Below, piece after piece: positions 18,073 to 27,027 of a stretch of 64,000 bases of DNA. Every line of letters begins with the position of its first letter. Within the stretch, counting starts at the first letter, position 1. The notes below the pieces were generated by a model that was given only the letters and a program-made list of their open reading frames with translations, had not been told where the DNA came from and did no database searches. Source of the stretch: RH-AL1 sp965198495 (GTDB lineage Bacteria > Pseudomonadota > Alphaproteobacteria > Rhizobiales > Beijerinckiaceae). Where the stretch lies: NCBI GenBank assembly GCA_965198495.1, contig CBDAPL010000001.1, positions 1,116,001 to 1,180,000 of the forward strand, given 5' to 3'. The translations under genes were made by a program, and so were the position numbers.

Positions 18073-19173
18073 GTGTCCCAAAGCGACGCGAAAACACGCC
18101 TGCGATTGGTCTGCGTCGGAACTGGACGCGACGGCACTCAGTCGGTGACGCACATGTTTCGTGACGTGATGAATGACATTGGAAATGGTGAAACCGTTGC
18201 ACACGAATATGCGAGTCGCGAATTTTTTGCGGCCTTCGTGGAAAGTCGAGAAGGGGATCACCAAAGCGGTTTGGCGAAAGCTCGGAAGCTCATAGAAGAA
18301 TGTCCGCACGACATCATCGTGGGGAACGGCTACGCACCATGGTTGCCGCTCTTCGCGGAGATCTGTGGGCCGAGATTGTGTCTTGTGCATCTACGACGTC
18401 TCGACAGGAAAGCCTGTATCGACAGTCTCGTTGAAAACGCGATCCGCCATCCTGCGGCTTATGGTAACTATAACGAAGGAAAGCTTGCTGTCACCAGTCG
18501 GCCAACGGCTTGGCATTTCAATGAGATGAACAAGGATGATTGGAACCGACTAACCATCCATGAAAAGCTAGCTTGGTATTACGATAAGGTTCACAATCTC
18601 GTTGATCAGCATGCTCGGTTGTTTGCGACGAGTTTCAATATTTATACCGAGAAACTATCCAGCCAATCCACTTTGCATCTGATCGGTGAACTGGCGAGTG
18701 GACCGCCGCGACGGGCAAAGCCAATTCACCTCAACAGTCACATCAAGTCAGACGCGATATCGTTGTCGGCGAGACACAAAGTTCAATGGCTACTTGGCAG
18801 GTTGGACATGCAAAAAGTCGCGCATGATGATCTTTACCCTTTGAAGTACATGATGAACGAATACATCGCATGGACTGGATACCAGATCCGCAGATCGGAA
18901 CACATTGGGCCAGACGACTTCCGAAGCCGTGAACAGCTGGCCGCGGCCTTGACGGAGGTATGCGAGATGCTCGACGGCACGCGCAACCTGGTTGGGCAGT
19001 TGGAGGCCGATCTTCGAGCGGCGGACTTCGGGGAATCCGCACCTCCCGAAGCAGGCTATCTCGCTGGAACTGTCGATATGAAGAACGATGTTGATAAGGA
19101 GGATGAAGTCGATATTAAAACAGTGAGAATGGCTCCCAAGCTTGTTGCCTCTAGAGCCAAAGGCGAAACCTAG
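18073..19173 (+). CDS. Sulfotransferase-like protein
   Basis: A 366-residue protein beginning at GTG 18073, selected because AAGGAGAT lies about 9 bases upstream. Near the N-terminus, LRLVCVGTGRDGTQSVTHMF has the form of the 5'-phosphosulfate-binding loop of PAPS-dependent sulfotransferases; CLVHLRRLDRKACIDSLVEN around residue 105-125 sits where the 3'-phosphate-binding motif (LRxPxxRxxS-like) is found. The rest is helical with no other recognised domain. The gene is AT-richer than its neighbours, suggesting transfer. Its position divergent from cysDNC, the PAPS-making operon, supports a sulfotransferase role. The acceptor is unknown. Confidence 0.6.
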   Translation: MSQSDAKTRLRLVCVGTGRDGTQSVTHMFRDVMNDIGNGETVAHEYASREFFAAFVESREGDHQSGLAKARKLIEECPHDIIVGNGYAPWLPLFAEICGPRLCLVHLRRLDRKACIDSLVENAIRHPAAYGNYNEGKLAVTSRPTAWHFNEMNKDDWNRLTIHEKLAWYYDKVHNLVDQHARLFATSFNIYTEKLSSQSTLHLIGELASGPPRRAKPIHLNSHIKSDAISLSARHKVQWLLGRLDMQKVAHDDLYPLKYMMNEYIAWTGYQIRRSEHIGPDDFRSREQLAAALTEVCEMLDGTRNLVGQLEADLRAADFGESAPPEAGYLAGTVDMKNDVDKEDEVDIKTVRMAPKLVASRAKGET

Positions 19174-19552
19174 ATTTGCCGCACAAACGTTTGTCGATAA
19201 GCGCTGAAAGCCGATAGCAAAGCTCGGCGCGACTTTGCTGTTGAATGGCTCCGGATGCTGGTGCGTAAGGTGAAGTAACGGCGTGCGTTTAACGAACTCA
19301 GCGCATCGCGAATCCTTCCTGATGTTTCGCAACCCCATTTCCGGGACGTAAAAGTTCACATTTTGAGTGGAATAAAGTGGCATCATGAGAGCGAATCGTG
19401 CGGCGAGAAAAGCACCTGGAGAACTGCAGGTTGCGCCCGTAGCTACGGAAGCCGGCATGTTGGGTGCTAAGATCGAGCCGCGGGCCAAACTAGTAGACGC
19501 GATGAGGACTCCCGCGCTCCGGCTGCTGCCAAGCTATGGAGCGTGACGAGCA
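19174..19552. other. Intergenic region within the sulfation island
   Basis: About 380 bases with no gene that I can support. A minus-strand frame crosses it but mostly lies under the preceding gene and has no family resemblance. Confidence 0.45.
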
Positions 19553-20836
19553 TTGGTCAACAATGATTGTTGTTCGGGTGGCCGTACTTACTCTGACGCA
19601 GCGTATACGCCGGCGCCGGCTGCGCCGCGGCTTTGCTTCGTCAAGGCCCCGCAGACGGGGAGCGGATCGGTCATGCCGTGGCTTACGTCGATGTTTCCCG
19701 CCGAGGACGTAGCGCCCTATCGCAACGCCAAGGCCTTCGAGGCCTGTGGAGTTGAGGATCGTCGCTACCGGCTCTTCGCTGGCCATGTGATGGGCGGCCA
19801 ACTCGAGAAGCTGCCGCCTGACATCGAGATCTTCACCATTCTTCGCCAGCCGGCGGAAATGCTGATCTCGCGTTACCACAAGCGTCGCAAGGACGCGGTC
19901 GGGGAACCGGAGCTCGCGGCCTTCTATCTCGGAAATTCGCTAATTGATGCGGTGAGCAGCGGATCGCCTCTGGTGCTCGCCGCCTCGCGGGATCGTATCA
20001 CGCGACAATTGGGCGACGGCTTCGCGGAGCGCCATACGGAAGCTCACCTCGCCGGCTCGCAGCTTGTTGAAAGGCGCCAGGGTCAAGCCGAGCGTGCTCG
20101 CAGGCTCCTGGATCGCGCCATCCTCGTCGGTGATCACCGTGATATCGATAGCGCGACGCTACTTCTCGCCGCCGTGCGCGGATGGGCAGCGCCGCCGCCG
20201 CGACCAAGGATCCACGACCACGGCGCGCCGACCGCGCGCGACGCTGCCGACCCGACTGTAAGACGCGCGGTCGACGCCCTTCTGCCGACCGACAACGAGC
20301 TGTACGCCGTTGCCCAGACGCGCGTCGCGTCGATCCGGACGACGCTTGCCGCACTCTGCGGTGAGGCGACGCCTGCCGCGGTGGATGCGCATCACAGGCG
20401 GCGCTTCTTCGCTGAGACGCCGCGCTTTGCGGCATTTGCGACCGGTGCCAACGTCGGGTGGAGCGGCGCCGGCTGGGGCGTCCGCGAAGAGGACGGCGCG
20501 GGCAACCGATACCGTCGTATGACGGGAAACCGAGCGACCACTCTTCTGAACTTACGGCAGGATGTCCGCGGCGGGCGCGCGGTCGATCTTGCGATCAAGC
20601 ATGCCGGCTCCGAAGCCGCTCTGGATGGGGTCGGGCTCTTGGTCTCCGGCGAGGCGCTCGGCGGCGCACGACGCGGCTGGCGCGACGGTGATTTGGTTCT
20701 GGGGTGGGATTTGCCCGAGGCATTGATCGATGGGTGCGATGGTGAGGTCGAGCTCGTGATCGAGCGGATCGGAGCAGGCGCCGCCGAGCCGCTCTGGTTT
20801 TCGGGCCTAGCTGTGGTCAAGCGGCCATTTTCTTGA
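19553..20836 (+). CDS. Sulfotransferase-like protein, type A, copy 1
   Basis: A 427-residue protein. LCFVKAPQTGSGSVMPWLTS matches the 5'-phosphosulfate loop of the carbohydrate-sulfotransferase class (compare 'HIPKTGGTS'), and TILRQPAEMLISRYH is the 3'-phosphate motif (compare 'LRDPVxRxxSxY'). The last 140 residues (from NVGWSGAGWGVREEDG) form a separate, probably beta-rich domain seen again in copy 2. The two copies are alike along their whole length, with the same order of motifs. The start is uncertain: TTG 19553 is the only start before the P-loop, and no good ribosome site precedes it. It lies in the island beside the PAPS operon. Confidence 0.65.
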   Translation: MVNNDCCSGGRTYSDAAYTPAPAAPRLCFVKAPQTGSGSVMPWLTSMFPAEDVAPYRNAKAFEACGVEDRRYRLFAGHVMGGQLEKLPPDIEIFTILRQPAEMLISRYHKRRKDAVGEPELAAFYLGNSLIDAVSSGSPLVLAASRDRITRQLGDGFAERHTEAHLAGSQLVERRQGQAERARRLLDRAILVGDHRDIDSATLLLAAVRGWAAPPPRPRIHDHGAPTARDAADPTVRRAVDALLPTDNELYAVAQTRVASIRTTLAALCGEATPAAVDAHHRRRFFAETPRFAAFATGANVGWSGAGWGVREEDGAGNRYRRMTGNRATTLLNLRQDVRGGRAVDLAIKHAGSEAALDGVGLLVSGEALGGARRGWRDGDLVLGWDLPEALIDGCDGEVELVIERIGAGAAEPLWFSGLAVVKRPFS

Positions 20837-21052
20837 AGGCTGAAAAGCTGTGCTGATCTCGAAACGCCGCTATAAAAACTTTCCGGGAGCCTATGTTACC
20901 ACGACGCGAGCTGAACTTTTATTTGAAGCGGTCGCGCCGACCTGGCTGAAGCGACAAGGGTGCGACAACCGATATATTGTATGCCGAATGACACAAGCGT
21001 GGCTGCTTGCGCTCGCGTATAGCTCCTGGCGCGAACCGGATCGGAGGATACG

Positions 21053-22012
21053 TTGGGTATTCAGCGCTTTACTGCCAACATTCTATTGCGCGAACATCGC
21101 TTTCGACCGATCGAAGGGCAGCTTCTTTTAATCGGACGTCAAGCCGTTCGAATGACGCCAAGGCAGGCGTATGATCTGGTCACCCAGGAACTCGGACGAG
21201 CCCTCAGGCAACCCGAGTCGCTCGACCTCGACACCTTGACCCGCTCCGGTCAAGGAAAAGAGTCCGTGACCGATCGCGCTTTCTTTTCGCTTTTTTCGTG
21301 TGCGGATGTTCACTGCTTGGACATCTCTAGTTACGAAGGCGCCGACATCATCCTCAATCTGAGCCAGACGCTTCCTGATGATTTGCTAGGAAGATTTGAC
21401 TTCATCTATGAGGGCAGTTGCCTGGACAATATCTTCGACGCGGCTGCAGCGCAGCGAAACTTATCGCGCCTACTTCGACCGGGAGGGCGGATTTTTCAAG
21501 TGGAATGCTCGGCACGCGTCAATCACGCCTACACCGCTTTCGCACTATCCTGGTTTCACGACTATTTCGCCGTGAACGAGTATGAGGATTGTCAGGTATA
21601 CCTCGCGCAACATCATGAAACGGGTTATGTAGACCTTTATCATTACAATCCTACGATTACGAGGAACGGCCATCCTTCTTATTTTGGGCAAGACCGAACA
21701 TATGATTGGAGTAAGCGAGCCCATTGCGTTGTCATCGCTGAAAAAGGGCTTCATTCCACATCTGATCGCTCTCCGGTGCAATATCAGTATCGATCCGGAA
21801 CCCCAATATCCGAGCGGAGCGGAAAAAGAGAGATCGGTTGGCTCGATGGACCCGCTTCCGCAGAAGATGTTTATTTTCAATCCTCAGTGCGCTTCATGCA
21901 GAGCGTACGGGCGCCGAACTTGAGCAACTTCGAAAAACATCAACGCCGCGAAACGCAATCCTACGACGAACAGATAAGCTACTGCGGATCCATCGAGAAC
22001 CCACTCAAATAG
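21053..22012 (+). CDS. SAM-dependent methyltransferase-like protein
   Basis: A 319-residue protein starting at TTG 21053, fixed by a strong GGAGG 7 bases upstream and by the natural opening MGIQRFTANILLREH. The middle looks like a class I methyltransferase fold: ADVHCLDISSYEGADIILNL as the acidic-loop strand, then FDFIYEGSCLDNIFDAAAAQ and LSRLLRPGGRIFQVECS, the 'rLLkPGGrl' strand common in SAM methyltransferases. The glycine-rich loop is weak, so an ancestral rather than active fold is possible. It sits between sulfotransferase genes, suggesting modification of the same molecule. The codon use is AT-richer than the window average. Confidence 0.55.
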   Translation: MGIQRFTANILLREHRFRPIEGQLLLIGRQAVRMTPRQAYDLVTQELGRALRQPESLDLDTLTRSGQGKESVTDRAFFSLFSCADVHCLDISSYEGADIILNLSQTLPDDLLGRFDFIYEGSCLDNIFDAAAAQRNLSRLLRPGGRIFQVECSARVNHAYTAFALSWFHDYFAVNEYEDCQVYLAQHHETGYVDLYHYNPTITRNGHPSYFGQDRTYDWSKRAHCVVIAEKGLHSTSDRSPVQYQYRSGTPISERSGKREIGWLDGPASAEDVYFQSSVRFMQSVRAPNLSNFEKHQRRETQSYDEQISYCGSIENPLK

Positions 22013-22151
22013 AATTGCAAGGAGAGCCGAGCGCTATGTTGCCCTCTGTCTTGTCCCAGCCGTCGCACGCGGCATCGCTTGCAAGGTGTTTGAAGCGTCT
22101 ATGTTTCCTTTAGCGCCCTACCGCCTTCCTGGATAGTATGAGGAGCAAGAT

Positions 22152-22991
22152 GTGACGGTCGAACTCGCGATCGACATCGGCTCGTCAGACTTTCCAGTCA
22201 CGCCTGACGACATCATCGAGATCCCGAAACGAGCGGGTGCGAGGGCGGCGGTGTCTCGCTTGATTTCGCTCGTCGACGTAAGAGTTCCCGTGCGTTCCGA
22301 ATCCTACTACGAAGTCGCGCTCGACTATTACCTGGGGCTTCTTTACGCAAACCGGGACGAGCCCGAGCATGCGGTCGAGCATATCAGGCGATCCGGCGTG
22401 CTCCCAGGTCCTGGCGGCAATCAGCTGTTCGCCGAACATGTGCGACACTCGCTGGAGATGCATCATAAGCGTGTCGCGGGTGTAGCACGCGGACTGCCAA
22501 CGTTCCTGATTGCTTCTATGCCTCGCTCTGCGAGCGCCTCACTTACACAAACGATCGCCGGCATGCTTCAACTGCCCATCTTCAGGATCAGTCTCTCCGG
22601 CTACTTGATCCCCCCAATGGCTAAATGCCGTTTCGCCCGGCGGTGCGGTTCTTCACGATCATTTTTGGGCTAGTCCCTTCAACGTCGAAGTCATGCGTCG
22701 AGGCGGTCTTTGTCCTGAACCGCGATCCTCGCGCCGCGGAAGCGTCCTTTCACACGCTGCTTCAGCGGCGAAATTTAGCTTCGGCCATTGACCCGCCTAG
22801 GCGGGAGCACGACACACGCCGTGTGATGATGTGCCGGGATGCAAGGACGCCGCTATCCGCACTTGCTTCGAAGCCTTCAAAGCAGCCGGGCGTGCTGATG
22901 CCCATTGGCGACAGCGCATGTGAAATGCGGGCAGGTGCTCACGACCAACATCCGCAAATTGGAAAATCCCGTCCCGGTGATTGAGGGGCCG
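22152..22991 (+). pseudogene. Frameshifted sulfotransferase-like gene, type B, copy 1
   Basis: The gene opens properly (GTG 22152 with AGGAG upstream) and runs 173 codons parallel to the intact type B gene at 24341: an N-terminal helical part, then FLIASMPRSASASLTQTIAG as the phosphosulfate loop. After LIP the frame is lost in a run of six C (about 22611-22616); a second frame continues with LNAVSPGGAVLHDHF and a third with VFVLNRDPRA, the 3'-phosphate motif. Further downstream, VLTTNIRKLENPV weakly matches the intact copy's ILSTDVRNNIGKV. With at least two indels and a decayed 3' end this is a pseudogene. The N-terminal 173 residues could still be made. Confidence 0.8.
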
Positions 22992-23084
22992 GCAAGCGCG
23001 CCGCCGACCCGCTCTAATTCGTGGCCGGACCTGCCGGCCAAATGACTTTTGACCGCAGGGACGCCGCGCGGTAAGCGCTGGCAT

Positions 23085-24344
23085 ATGCCGACTTCTGCAA
23101 TGTACCGGCCGTCGCCCCCAGCACCGCCTCTGTGTTTCCTGAAGGTGATGAAGACCGGTAGCGAGTCGGTGATGCCTTGGCTTACATCGATGTTTCCTGT
23201 CGACCAAGTCGCGCCCTACCGTAACACGATCGAGTTCGAGACGCATCGCGAGGGTGAGCGATCCTATCAGCTCTACGCCGGCCATATCATCGGCGGCCAG
23301 CTTGAGCGTCTTCCCGCAGCAATCGACGTCCTCACGATCCTGCGCGAGCCGGCGGAAGCCGCTTTGTCACGCTACTATCATCGCCGCAACGTTGTCGGCA
23401 TTGAGCCTGAGCTGGCGCGGCTCTGTCGCAGCGCAGACTTCGCCACGGTCATCCGCGAGCGCTCACCCCTAGCACTATACGGCTTTCGCGAAGCTCTGAC
23501 GCGGCAACTCGGCGCGACGTTCGCGGACTACGAGGCGGAAGGGTCGCTCGCCGACGCGGAGCTCGCTGACGTGCGCGCACGCCAACGCAGCCGCGCCGCC
23601 GCGATCCTCGGGCGCGCCATCCTCGTCGGCGAACATCGCGATATCGAGGGTGCGACCCTGCTCCTCGCCGCGATGCGGGGCTGGGCGGCGCCGCCGTCCC
23701 GTCCCCGCATTCACGACTATGGCGCGCCGACGCGGCAGGACGCCGCCGATCCGTCGATCAGGGCCATTCTCGACACGCTGCTGCCGACCGACCATGCGAT
23801 CTACACCGCGGCACGCGAGAGCTTTGCGTCCGTGCGCAGGAGACTCGCCGAACTCTGCGGTGCGGCAACGCCGGAGGCGGTCGATGCGCACCATCGCCGG
23901 CGCTTCTTTGCCGAGACGCCGCAGCTCGAAGCGTTCTGGACGACGGCCGATGCCGGCTGGAGTGGCGCCGGGTGGGGCGTTCGCGAGAGCGACGGGCTCG
24001 GCAATCTCTACCGACAGATCTCGGGCGAGCGGGCGACGACGCTCATGAACCTGAGGGCCGACGACAGGCCGCGTCGCATCGCACTCGGCGTCTGGAACGC
24101 GGGCTCCGAGGCGGCCCTCGACGGGCTGACCGTCTCCGTGGCGGATCGCATGTTGCCGGCCGCGGGCCGGAGATGGCGTGGCCGGGAACTGATCCTCGAA
24201 TGGCGCCTCCCGGCCGAACTCGTCCAGGGGCAAGCCGGGCACGTCGAACTGGCGTTGCGGCGGGCGCCGGCTGGCGGCAGCGATCCGCTCTGGTTCTCCG
24301 GCCTCGGCTGCGCGACGGAGACCTCACGGATGGGCGCCCCATGA
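23085..24344 (+). CDS. Sulfotransferase-like protein, type A, copy 2
   Basis: A 419-residue paralogue of the gene at 19553. The start is ATG 23085 (MPTSAMYRPS), shortly before LCFLKVMKTGSESVMPWLTS, the phosphosulfate-binding loop. The 3'-phosphate motif is TILREPAEAALSRYYHRR. The C-terminal domain from AGWSGAGWGVRESDG to LWFSGLG is shared with copy 1 and is not a known sulfotransferase part; it may bind the acceptor. The stop codon overlaps the ATG of the type B gene (ATGA at 24341-24344), so A and B are translated together and may work as a pair. GC content here is back to the window norm. Confidence 0.68.
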   Translation: MPTSAMYRPSPPAPPLCFLKVMKTGSESVMPWLTSMFPVDQVAPYRNTIEFETHREGERSYQLYAGHIIGGQLERLPAAIDVLTILREPAEAALSRYYHRRNVVGIEPELARLCRSADFATVIRERSPLALYGFREALTRQLGATFADYEAEGSLADAELADVRARQRSRAAAILGRAILVGEHRDIEGATLLLAAMRGWAAPPSRPRIHDYGAPTRQDAADPSIRAILDTLLPTDHAIYTAARESFASVRRRLAELCGAATPEAVDAHHRRRFFAETPQLEAFWTTADAGWSGAGWGVRESDGLGNLYRQISGERATTLMNLRADDRPRRIALGVWNAGSEAALDGLTVSVADRMLPAAGRRWRGRELILEWRLPAELVQGQAGHVELALRRAPAGGSDPLWFSGLGCATETSRMGAP

Positions 24345-25339
24345 GCCTCGAACTCGCCCTTGACGCATCGCTGGAGCGACTGCCGGCGATCGCCGAGCGG
24401 GTCGAGGCGGCGCGGGCGGCGCGTGGCGCGCGTGCGGCTGTAGCGACCTTCATCGCCGACGTTGGCGTTCGCGTGCCACTCCGAGACGACTCCTACTACC
24501 AGGCGGCCGCCGACTATTACCTTGCGCTCCTCTATGCGAAAATGGAGCAACCGCAACGGGCCATCGACCTTATCGACCGGTCGGGCGTGTTGCCCGGAAG
24601 CGGTGGCGAGATTTTGTTCGCGGATCATGTCCGTCAATCCATCGAAATGCACGAGCGACGCCTTGCCGCCACAGCGCGCGGGATGCCGTCATTCCTCATC
24701 GCGTCGCTGCCGCGGTCCGCAAGCGCGACCCTGACGCAGACTATCGCGAGCATGCTCGATCTGCCGATCTTCCGCATCAGCCTGTCGCGCTGGCTGGTGC
24801 CGCGCTGGCTCGACGCGATCTCGCCGGGCGGCGCGATGCTGCACGACCATTTTCGGGCTTACCCGCATAATGTCGAGGTCATGCGCTCCGGCGGCGTGAG
24901 AGACGTCTTCGTTCTCGCACGCGACCCACGAGCCTCGGGCGCCTCGGCCTTCTTCCATCGCGCACGGCGCGATCTCGGTACGCACGACAGTTCCGTCGTT
25001 GAAGCTGGAATTGTTGAGATCGTCGAGAGGCACGCACGCTGGCTGCAAAGCTGGCTCGATCTCGCCGAAAATCCGGAGACTGGAATCAGGGTACGTTGGA
25101 TCCTCTCGACCGATGTGCGGAACAACATAGGTAAAGTCTGGCGCGATCTCGTCGAGGTGCTCGGCCCCGACTATCCGGAGATCCGGCGTTACGGTGCCGA
25201 GGCGCTTCCGTCCATAAAGGCGAATTTCGTCAGGGGCAGCGACGAGAGCTGGCGCGAGGCCGTCAGTCTTGATGGGCAAACGAAGTTGTGGTCCGCCATG
25301 TCGCCAGCTCTTCGTGCCTTGCTTGAACTCAAACCCTGA
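24341..25339 (+). CDS. Sulfotransferase-like protein, type B, copy 2 (intact)
   Basis: A 332-residue protein. Residues 1-105 are helical and TPR-like (YYQAAADYYLALLYAKMEQP, RAIDLIDRSGVLPGSGGE). The sulfotransferase domain follows: FLIASLPRSASATLTQTIAS is the 5'-phosphosulfate loop, and DVFVLARDPRASGASAFFH the 3'-phosphate motif. HDHFRAYPHNVEV lies between them where an acid/base histidine could sit. The start ATG overlaps the type A stop. The first copy of this gene, at 22152, is frameshifted, so this is the only working type B gene. The substrate is unknown; carbohydrate or a small molecule are both possible. Confidence 0.68.
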   Translation: MSLELALDASLERLPAIAERVEAARAARGARAAVATFIADVGVRVPLRDDSYYQAAADYYLALLYAKMEQPQRAIDLIDRSGVLPGSGGEILFADHVRQSIEMHERRLAATARGMPSFLIASLPRSASATLTQTIASMLDLPIFRISLSRWLVPRWLDAISPGGAMLHDHFRAYPHNVEVMRSGGVRDVFVLARDPRASGASAFFHRARRDLGTHDSSVVEAGIVEIVERHARWLQSWLDLAENPETGIRVRWILSTDVRNNIGKVWRDLVEVLGPDYPEIRRYGAEALPSIKANFVRGSDESWREAVSLDGQTKLWSAMSPALRALLELKP

Positions 25340-25776
25340 ACAGGAAGGCCGCTGAAAAAGTCAGGGTGTGACAACGACTGCCTCTGCGTGAAAGCGTAGG
25401 CTAAAAACGAAGGCACAGCCATCGCGTTCGCTGCCGGTGCCAACAGCCAAAGCGCGCCCGGCCATGGATCGCGAGCAACGATGAACGCTCGCCGGCACGC
25501 CCAGCAGCGCAGCCCCCTCGACGATGCGGCGCAACAGGACGGTCTTGCGAACCTTCTGTGTTGAATATCGCAATAAGCACTATGCACAACCGGCTGTCTT
25601 ATGTACAAGAAATGTTAGTTTGAGCACAAACGTTAAGGCTCCCGGCGAGCTAGTCGCAGACCTTCGCCCCCTGAACCATCTGGCTCGATGAGCCGTCCGT
25701 GAAATTGGAAACCAATCTCGTAGCAAGAACGACGTAACGCTATTCTTTAGCGGTCGGTTAATGCGGCAACTCCATA
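25340..25776. other. Intergenic region with a possible insertion-sequence end
   Basis: About 440 bases after the last sulfotransferase gene. At 25349-25365 is CCGCTGAAAAAGTCAGG, which looks like the terminal repeat of IS1182/IS5-type elements; on the minus strand a short frame (25361-25573, KVRKTVLLRRIVEGAALLG) ends right beside it, as a transposase C-terminus would. Neither a full transposase nor the partner repeat is visible, so this is at most a remnant at the island border. Confidence 0.3.
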
Positions 25777-25800
25777 GTGCCTAGAACCTTGGAACACGCC

Positions 25801-27027
25801 ATGATTCATCTGAAGGCGAATGAATATCTGATTCGTGAAGGTGATCCGCCGACGTGCGGCTTCTTGATCGAGCGCGGCCGCCTTGAGGTCATTCTTGAAC
25901 GGCTCGACGGCGACCGGATCCTCGCGACGCTCGGACCCGGCGAGATCGTCGGCGAAATGGCACTCGTCGATCAGGCGCCACGGACAGCAAGCGTGCGCGC
26001 CTGCGAGGAGAGCCTCCTGCTCCCGATCACGGCCAACCACATCGCAAAGAGACTCGCTGCTAGCGACCCGGTTCTGCGCCTGGTCCTTGGCACGGTCCTG
26101 GATCGCTACCGCGCGACCTTGAACGAGATCGTCGGCCTGCCGACCAATGGCCCAACCTTCGTCAAGCGGAGCCTTGCGCTCGATACCGCCGCCTTGGCGG
26201 AGTTGCGCATCGAAAAGGAATTGGAGGTTGGCCTGCGGGAAGGGCAGATCCGCGTCTACTATCAGCCGATCACGCGGCTTGCCGACGGACAGCTTGCCGG
26301 CTTCGAGGCTCTCGCGCGCTGGCAGCATCCGACGCGCGGGCTCATCGCGCCAAACACCTTCGTCCCCATCGCCGAGGCCAGCGGCCTCAGCGCCGAACTC
26401 GCCGTCGTCTGCCTGCGCCAAGTGGTCCGCGACCTCGTCGCCCTGAGAGCGTGTGCGGCGGCGCGTCCCGATCATCTCGACACGCCTCAGATCGCGGTGA
26501 ATATCTCCGGGCACGACCTGACGACGCCCAACCTGATCCAACAGTTGAGTGAGATCGCCACGTCGGAAGGCGGACAAACGAGCAGCGTGACTCTGGAGCT
26601 CACCGAGACGGCGCTCATTCATAGCCCGAGCGAAGCTGCTGATGCCCTCGCCTGCGCGAGGCAACTCGGGTTTAACATCGCCGTGGACGATTTCGGCACG
26701 GGCTATTCGTCGTTGAACTATATCCGCACGTTGCCTGTCGACGGCTTCAAGATCGATAAGACGTTCGTACAGGGCGCGTGCGATTGCGCGACGACGCGGT
26801 CTATCGTCGCCTCCATGCTGCAGCTGGCCGACTCGCTTGGGCTCAAGGTGGTGAGCGAGGGCATCGAGACGACGGCACAGCTCGCGCTCATGCAGATGCT
26901 GGGTAGCGAGTTCGGACAGGGCTACCTGTTCGGTCGCCCGCTGCCGTTCGACAAGACGCTCGATTTGATGAGCACGTGGCGCGCGACGACGGTGAGAGTG
27001 CCGACTATTTGCGCTCCATTCGTGTGA
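25801..27027 (+). CDS. Cyclic-nucleotide-binding EAL phosphodiesterase
   Basis: A 408-residue protein with two domains. Residues 1-110 are a cyclic-nucleotide-binding domain with the phosphate cassette GEIVGEMALVDQAPRTASVR (Glu52, Arg61). Residues 140-395 are an EAL domain with all residues of active c-di-GMP phosphodiesterases: EAL at 169-171, VNIS, LELTE, DDFGTGYSSL at 296-305, KIDK at 317-320 and EGIE at 353-356. It should hydrolyse c-di-GMP to pGpG, possibly switched by cAMP. ATG 25801 opens with the conserved first strand; GTG 25777 is an alternative start. It is convergent with, and overlaps by 23 bases, the adenylate cyclase gene, whose product could be its ligand. Confidence 0.87.
   Translation: MIHLKANEYLIREGDPPTCGFLIERGRLEVILERLDGDRILATLGPGEIVGEMALVDQAPRTASVRACEESLLLPITANHIAKRLAASDPVLRLVLGTVLDRYRATLNEIVGLPTNGPTFVKRSLALDTAALAELRIEKELEVGLREGQIRVYYQPITRLADGQLAGFEALARWQHPTRGLIAPNTFVPIAEASGLSAELAVVCLRQVVRDLVALRACAAARPDHLDTPQIAVNISGHDLTTPNLIQQLSEIATSEGGQTSSVTLELTETALIHSPSEAADALACARQLGFNIAVDDFGTGYSSLNYIRTLPVDGFKIDKTFVQGACDCATTRSIVASMLQLADSLGLKVVSEGIETTAQLALMQMLGSEFGQGYLFGRPLPFDKTLDLMSTWRATTVRVPTICAPFV

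Noticed and set aside
18790..19488. Minus-strand frame of about 230 codons
   Set aside because: It lies mostly under the sulfotransferase-like gene, which has a strong ribosome site and motifs.
20850..21131. 93-codon frame ahead of the methyltransferase-like gene
   Set aside because: It overlaps the better supported TTG start with GGAGG at 21053 and has no family resemblance.
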